38,712 nt of DNA, taken from positions 1 through 38,712 of the forward strand of contig JAGBBE010000035.1 in NCBI GenBank assembly GCA_017938645.1, in the 5' to 3' direction. This stretch comes from Clostridia bacterium (lineage in GTDB: Bacteria > Bacillota_A > Clostridia > Christensenellales > Aristaeellaceae). A program made the position numbers and the translations under genes. Positions 33,884 to 38,712 of this stretch are shown here, in pieces. How positions within the stretch are numbered: position 1 is the stretch's first letter; each line of letters begins with the position of its first letter. The notes below the pieces were generated by a model. It had not been told where the DNA came from. It was given only the letters and a program-made list of their open reading frames with translations, and did no database searches.

Positions 33884-35070
33884 GCACGTCCCTCCTTTAT
33901 CTGTTTGATCATATCCGGTATGACATCGTAAAGATCTGCAATGATTGCCACATGCGCTGTATCAAAGATCGGTGCGTTCCTGTCTGTGTTTATGGAGACG
34001 ATATGGTCGCTGCCGTTCATACAGGCGGTGAACTGAATGGCCCCACTGACGCCGCAGGTGATGATCAGCTTCGGACGTACCGTACGGCCAGACAGACCAA
34101 TCTGCCGTTCGTTGGTTGTCCAGCCCTTTTCAACCAGAGGACGGGTAACCGCCCAGTCTCCGCCGAGGAGCTCTGCCAGTTCTTTGATCATTTCCAGATC
34201 AGATTCTTTTTGTAGGCCGCGCCCTCCGACAACAAGAATATCCGCATCAGAAATACTCCTCTTCGGCGGGACAGGCTTCACGCTGACACAGCTGCTGACA
34301 CAAGCGGCAACCGCTGCCGGAACCTTCCGAATCAGGATATCGCCGCTTGCGGTATCCTCGCGGACAGGCGGATTCATAACCTTATAGCGAACCGTAGCGA
34401 ACTGCGGACGGGTGTTGGTCGTGATGATCTGCGCCATGATGTTGCCGCCAAAGGCTGGACGGATCTGGACAAGATCAGTATTCTCCCGCAGCAGAAGCGT
34501 TGTGCAGTCCGCTGTCAAGCCGGTATGGAACCTCGTTGAGAGGCGCGGAGCAAGGCTCCGGCCAAGCGCAGTTGCACCAACGAGCACGACACTGGGCTTC
34601 GCATAGCGGATATAGTCCTCCACACAGGCAGCATATGCATCTGCTCTGAAATAGCCAAGCTCTTCATGATCATATACAGCAATCTCGCTGACGCCGTAGT
34701 GCTGGAGCTCCTGACCGTAATTGCTGACGCCGTGTCCCACAAGAATGGCCTTGACTGAGAAGCCAGGAACATTCTGTGCAAGCTCTCTTGCCTTGCCGAT
34801 CAGCTCAAGACAGACGGGATGCAGACGACCGCCGCTGACCTCTGCAAAAACAAGAATATCCTTCCACTTTGTCTTATCTACAGAATCCACCTTGGTTTCA
34901 AGCTTGATAATGGCTTTTTCAGGGCAGTTCTTTACACAGATGCCGCAGACCTTGCAGGCGGCGTTGAGTTCAGGTTTTCCGTGATTCATGTCGATGGCGC
35001 CAAAGGGACAATTACGCTGGCAGAGGCCGCAGCCCGTGCATTTGCGTTCCAGAATTGCTATCTGTGCCAT
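33880..35070 (-). CDS. etfA: Electron transfer flavoprotein alpha subunit with N-terminal ferredoxin domain (LctC-like)
   Basis: The 396-residue protein has a 2x[4Fe-4S] ferredoxin domain (C11, 14, 17, 21 and C39, 42, 45, 49), then the ETF alpha domains. The C-terminal FAD site is typical: LSGRTVRPKLIITCGVSGAIQF and SINTDRNAPIFDTAHV. ETF alpha fused to ferredoxin is found in bifurcating complexes such as LctC, where the clusters pass electrons between ferredoxin and flavin; that role is inferred here. GGGGGA lies upstream of the ATG. It is the middle gene of the etfB-etfA-oxidase operon. Confidence 0.92.
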   Translation of the reverse strand: MAQIAILERKCTGCGLCQRNCPFGAIDMNHGKPELNAACKVCGICVKNCPEKAIIKLETKVDSVDKTKWKDILVFAEVSGGRLHPVCLELIGKARELAQNVPGFSVKAILVGHGVSNYGQELQHYGVSEIAVYDHEELGYFRADAYAACVEDYIRYAKPSVVLVGATALGRSLAPRLSTRFHTGLTADCTTLLLRENTDLVQIRPAFGGNIMAQIITTNTRPQFATVRYKVMNPPVREDTASGDILIRKVPAAVAACVSSCVSVKPVPPKRSISDADILVVGGRGLQKESDLEMIKELAELLGGDWAVTRPLVEKGWTTNERQIGLSGRTVRPKLIITCGVSGAIQFTACMNGSDHIVSINTDRNAPIFDTAHVAIIADLYDVIPDMIKQIKEGRA

Positions 35071-35088
35071 GGGATGCTTCCCCCTTTC

Positions 35089-35868
35089 TTATATGAACTT
35101 CCATTTCTTCAGAAGGCTGCAGAGTTTTTCAGCACTGTCTCCGCCATCCCATACCTCATGCTCCGTGTCGTTCTGCGGGGGGAAAATCCGTTCCACCTGC
35201 GTCGGGCTGCCGGATAAACCGTAATGGTCAGGATTGGTGTCAAGAAAGCTGTCAAGTCCGATAATGGTGACAGGTTTGTCGCCGATCTCACGCGCAACCT
35301 TCAGAGATGGAAGACGCGGCATGCAGATATCCTGCTCGACCGTTATAAGGCAAGGGAACGGCATATGGACAGTCTCAATGACATCCTGAAGCTGCTGCTC
35401 CGCGTTCACACCATCGCCTGACAGTTCAAGGCGTGATACCCATGCAGCATGTGGAATACCCATATGTTCAGCGATTGCAGGGCCGACCTGTGCAGTATCT
35501 CCATCTGTGGTTTGTTTACCGCAGAGAATCAGATCGAAATCGCCGACGCTGCGGATAGCCTGCGAGAGTGTATAGCTTGTTGCCAGCACATCCGCACCGC
35601 CCAGTCTGCGATCGGAGAAAACGTATCCTTCATCTGCGCCCATCATATATGCCTCACGCACAACAGATTGCGCCTGCGGCGGGCCCATTGTTCCAACGGT
35701 CACCTTACCCCCGGCTTTTTCCCGGAGACGAAGAGCGGTTTCCAGCGCATAGAGATCATAGGGATTCATCTTGCTGGCAATACCGTCACGCTTGAGTACA
35801 CCTGTCTTTTCGTCCACCTGTACTTTGTTGGTGGACGGTACTTGTTTGATACAAACGAATATATTCAC
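35089..35868 (-). CDS. etfB: Electron transfer flavoprotein beta subunit (LctB-like)
   Basis: EtfB holds the second flavin site, where bifurcation occurs in bifurcating ETFs. The 259-residue protein starts with the classic NIFVCIKQVPSTNKV and has the GKQTTDGDTAQVGPAIAE segment that is common in bifurcating ETF beta subunits. The start is GTG at 35868, with GGAGA six bases upstream; the ATG at 35901 would add eleven residues ahead of the conserved start. It is the first gene of the operon, with promoter at 35902-35930. Confidence 0.93.
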   Translation of the reverse strand: MNIFVCIKQVPSTNKVQVDEKTGVLKRDGIASKMNPYDLYALETALRLREKAGGKVTVGTMGPPQAQSVVREAYMMGADEGYVFSDRRLGGADVLATSYTLSQAIRSVGDFDLILCGKQTTDGDTAQVGPAIAEHMGIPHAAWVSRLELSGDGVNAEQQLQDVIETVHMPFPCLITVEQDICMPRLPSLKVAREIGDKPVTIIGLDSFLDTNPDHYGLSGSPTQVERIFPPQNDTEHEVWDGGDSAEKLCSLLKKWKFI

Positions 35869-35901
35869 CGCAATCTCTCCTTCGCAGAGCTCTTTGTGCA
35901 T

Positions 35902-35930
35902 ATTTTACAGTATAATCGACACGATTTCAA
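35902..35930 (-). promoter_or_regulatory. Promoter of the etfB-etfA-oxidase operon
   Basis: On the minus strand, TTGAAA and TAAAAT are 17 bp apart. An overlapping TATACT just upstream could serve as an alternative -10. I see no clear operator. Confidence 0.6.
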
Positions 35931-35965
35931 GATATATATTCAAATGAACCCTGTAACCTTGAGCA

Positions 35966-36003
35966 TAAAAGCGCCTGCGATCGAAGATCAGCAGACGCTT
36001 TTA
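35966..36003 (-). terminator. Terminator of the TetM-like GTPase gene
   Basis: On the minus strand, an 11-bp stem (AAAGCGTCTGC/GCAGGCGCTTT, one G-T pair), extended by an inner GATC/GATC stem, is followed by TTAT. Confidence 0.85.
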
Positions 36004-36005
36004 TG

Positions 36006-37952
36006 TTATTCAAGATCAAAGATACCGCCTTCCAATGCACTGCGTGCCGCGAGGATGTATTTGCTGGTATCAAGAGGGTCAACACTCCGACGCTCCGCTG
36101 TTGTTCCAAGCTCCATCGGGCAGTCCCTGTACCCATGAAGGGATATGCTCATACCACCCCGCCCGCCGGAAAGCGAGGCCAGTGACGCAGAATAATCCAT
36201 GCTGGTTGCAACAGGAACCAGCGCATGCAGGACAACACGGTCTTCCTGAACAATGGTCTCAAGTACTTCGCCGCGCATCTGTGTAACATCGCTCATAACC
36301 CTTCCCACGCATTCAGCGGGAAGCAGGAAGCGGACATCGAGGATTGGCTCCAGGAGTGTACACCCGCCTTGTTCGAGACCATGCTGTATCCCCATCGGTG
36401 TAGCGACAATGAAATCGAGCGGGTGAGTGTGGTATTGGTGACTGTTGCCTTCTGTAAGCGTAATGCGCACATCGGTTACCTGCCAACCAAGTCGCCCCTG
36501 TGCCAGCGCAAGCGGCAGAGCCTGTTCCACCTGATGCTGATACTGCATAGGCAAATCACGCACATGGACGTTGGATATGAAGGTTACGCCGCTGCCTCTT
36601 TCCGCCGGCTCGATGACGAATCGCAGAATAGCCCAGCAAGGCTTTGGAGCCAGATAAGCAACAAACCCTTCTGCAGGCTTTGAGATTGTCTCACGGTATA
36701 TGACAGCCGGTTTTGAAAACGTCGCATCAAGGTTAAAGCGCGTCTTGAGCATTTCATGAAGAATTTCAAGGTGGATTGTCCCCATGACCTGTATGCTTAA
36801 CTGGTTAAGCGCCCTGCTGTATTGAACACCCAACAGCGGATCCTCGCTCGCGAGCGTCTGACATGCGGCGCGAAGCGCTGTCATGTCCTGCGCATTGTCC
36901 GGAATGACCTGAACAGTCATCAGGGGCGTGCGCAAATGCCCGGCCTCTACCCTTCTCGGCAGCAGATTGCGATCACCCAAAATGTGTCCGATTGGTATGT
37001 CGCCAAGTCCGTAAGCTATACCGATCTCGCCTGCCGCCAGCACGCCGGTATCATGACCTGTGATGGTGCGGATCTGCGTGATCTTGCGCTGAACATAACG
37101 CTGCTCTCCGGTAAGAGGATCAACACCAGCTGGGAGTGTTATGGCTGATCGGTTCTCGAGCGTGCCGCTGAACAGACGAACCCACACACCGCGGCCAAGC
37201 GCTTTGTCCTGCTCTGAGGCAAATACGACGCCGCATTGCCTTGCCTGAGACAGTCTGTCAGGCTCAGGCAGATATTGAAGCATGGCGTCCAGAAGTTCAT
37301 GAACCCCTACGCCTCTGAGAGCAGATCCCTTGAGAACCGGATAAATCAGCGCGCTGCGCGAGAGATCAGAAAGGTGCTGATCAATCTCATCTGTGGAGGG
37401 GATATCGCCGCACAGATATCGCTCCAGCAGTCCGTCATCCTTGCTGCAGACTGCATCGAGCGTACTGTCTGCGTCCCATACAGGAGCAATATCCTGTGAA
37501 AGGAGACGTCTGCAAGCATGAAGCGCCGCCTGTACGTCTGCCCTGTCACGGTCGGTTTTATTGATAAAGAGAATTGTCGGGATATGCTGCTCATGCAGAG
37601 CGTGAAAGAGCTTCTCTGTGTGAGGCTGTACGCCCTCAACGGCGCATATCACGAGCACAGCAGCATCAAGCGCCCAGAGAGATCTCTCGATCTCGGCAGA
37701 GAAATCGACGTGCCCGGGGGTATCGATGAGATTGATCTCTGTGTCGCGCCAGTTAAGGCGAACACAAGCCGCCTTAACAGAAATGCCGCGCCGCTGCTCA
37801 ACAGGCAGGCTGTCGGTATGTGCTGTGCCAAGATCAACGCTGCCGGTCTGCCGGATCATCCCGGTGGCCGCGAGGAGCTGTTCACTAAGCGTTGTCTTTC
37901 CTGCATCAACATGCGCGAAAATGCCAACATTGCGGATATGCTTATCTGACAT
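36006..37952 (-). CDS. TetM/EF-G-like translational GTPase, probably not a tetracycline-resistance protein
   Basis: The 648-residue protein has the size and domain order of TetM/TetO ribosomal protection proteins. G-motifs are clear: AHVDAGKT (13-20), RRGISV (54-59), DTPGH (77-81) and NKTD (131-134). Domains II to V follow, with a TetM-like stretch QVMGTIHLEIL (388-398). The domain IV loop that pushes tetracycline off the ribosome reads YYSPVSTPADF in TetM but SHQYHTHPLDF here (504-514), so the key Ser-Pro-Val tip is missing. I infer a chromosomal paralogue acting on ribosomes in another way. ATG at 37952 has GGGGGA upstream; the reading from 37976 lacks one. A strong promoter and a palindromic leader precede it. 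Confidence 0.85.
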   Translation of the reverse strand: MSDKHIRNVGIFAHVDAGKTTLSEQLLAATGMIRQTGSVDLGTAHTDSLPVEQRRGISVKAACVRLNWRDTEINLIDTPGHVDFSAEIERSLWALDAAVLVICAVEGVQPHTEKLFHALHEQHIPTILFINKTDRDRADVQAALHACRRLLSQDIAPVWDADSTLDAVCSKDDGLLERYLCGDIPSTDEIDQHLSDLSRSALIYPVLKGSALRGVGVHELLDAMLQYLPEPDRLSQARQCGVVFASEQDKALGRGVWVRLFSGTLENRSAITLPAGVDPLTGEQRYVQRKITQIRTITGHDTGVLAAGEIGIAYGLGDIPIGHILGDRNLLPRRVEAGHLRTPLMTVQVIPDNAQDMTALRAACQTLASEDPLLGVQYSRALNQLSIQVMGTIHLEILHEMLKTRFNLDATFSKPAVIYRETISKPAEGFVAYLAPKPCWAILRFVIEPAERGSGVTFISNVHVRDLPMQYQHQVEQALPLALAQGRLGWQVTDVRITLTEGNSHQYHTHPLDFIVATPMGIQHGLEQGGCTLLEPILDVRFLLPAECVGRVMSDVTQMRGEVLETIVQEDRVVLHALVPVATSMDYSASLASLSGGRGGMSISLHGYRDCPMELGTTAERRSVDPLDTSKYILAARSALEGGIFDLE

Positions 37953-37977
37953 GTAATCCCCCGTTAACTGTCGCATT

Positions 37978-37991
37978 CCGCGTATACGCGG
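37978..37991. repeat. Palindrome in the leader of the TetM-like gene
   Basis: CCGCGTATACGCGG is a perfect 14-bp palindrome about 26 bp upstream of the start codon and downstream of the predicted transcription start. It may be a repressor operator; as an RNA hairpin it would have a short loop. Confidence 0.5.
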
Positions 37992-38015
37992 CTACGATAG
38001 CATTGATTCTTATTC

Positions 38016-38043
38016 ATTATACATGTTGTTGCAAGAAAGTCAA
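38016..38043 (-). promoter_or_regulatory. Strong promoter of the TetM-like gene
   Basis: On the minus strand, TTGACT and TATAAT are 16 bp apart, giving a leader of about 57 nt. Confidence 0.8.
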
Positions 38044-38098
38044 CCGCAGGATAGCCGACGCAAAGCAATGGCTTGCTGCTTTCATTGAACCGCTTATA

Positions 38099-38126
38099 TA
38101 AAAAACCGCTCCCTTTCGGGAGCGGC
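38099..38126 (-). terminator. Terminator of gap
   Basis: On the minus strand CCGCTCCC and GGGAGCGG pair around a GAAA tetraloop and are followed by a run of at least six T. Confidence 0.92.
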
Positions 38127-38167
38127 AAAATGCTTTCACATTTTCCAGCAGACTTGCTCAGCTGATA

Positions 38168-38712
<545 letters not shown>

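Noticed and set aside
36006..37952. Acquired tetracycline-resistance gene
   Set aside because: The domain IV tip residues needed to displace tetracycline are not conserved, and there are no mobile-element genes around it.

Overview
The window looks like chromosomal DNA from an anaerobic, endospore-forming member of the Bacillota, most likely class Clostridia. This rests on gene order and content: maf-mreBCD-PBP2-MinD-rodA runs directly into a spoIVFA/spoIVFB pair, and miaB-ylbF/ymcA-mutS-mutL is arranged as in Bacillus/Clostridium. Other clues are a DUF1292 protein, paired TIGR03960/TIGR03936 genes beside an RNase G, and an EtfB/EtfA-ferredoxin/FAD-oxidase cluster typical of anaerobes. Promoters are classic sigma-A type (TTGACA/TATAAT, 16-17 bp spacing) and ribosome binding sites are strong GGAGG types. 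Species cannot be fixed from the sequence alone.

Layout from left to right: (1) 1-165 is an attachment-site-like scar, with a tandem 12-bp repeat and the last ~27 bases of a tRNA (no 5' half in the window), followed by a perfect terminator palindrome; an integrated element probably lies just left of the window. (2) 294-2759, plus strand: proC, rnhA and a XerS/XerD-type recombinase. (3) 2789-4163: a tiny eight-cysteine protein divergent from lexA with a LexA-box-like site between their promoters, then a DUF1292 protein. (4) 4343-5536: a DEAD-box RNA helicase. (5) 5611-15072, minus strand: one nine-gene transcription unit for cell shape and sporulation proteolysis (maf, mreB, mreC, mreD, mrdA, minD-like, rodA, spoIVFA, spoIVFB). 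(6) 15226-15798: xpt on its own promoter. (7) 15986-27515, minus strand: an eight-gene unit (TIGR03960, TIGR03936, RNase G, miaB, ylbF-like, mutS, mutL, miaA) that combines tRNA i6A/ms2i6A modification, RNA processing and mismatch repair. (8) 27619-30374: a QueG-like iron-sulfur protein, a polyprenyl-type glycosyltransferase and upp. (9) 30600-32415, plus strand: lgt with a long C-terminal membrane extension, then recX. (10) 32486-35868, minus strand: a likely electron-bifurcating 2-hydroxyacid (lactate) dehydrogenase complex. (11) 36006-37952: a TetM/EF-G-like GTPase whose domain IV tip differs from that of real tetracycline-protection proteins. (12) 38168-38712: the C-terminal part of gap, cut by the window edge.

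Most of the window is conserved housekeeping, densely packed with ATGA/GTGA stop-start overlaps. No gene-free stretch exceeds 300 bases. I did not find a CRISPR array, transposon, defence island or clearly new multi-gene system. The items most worth a second look are the att scar at the left edge, the MinD-like ATPase that lacks the signature lysine and has no MinC/MinE here, the TetM-like GTPase with a palindromic leader, and the small cysteine protein sharing a LexA-box-like site with lexA.
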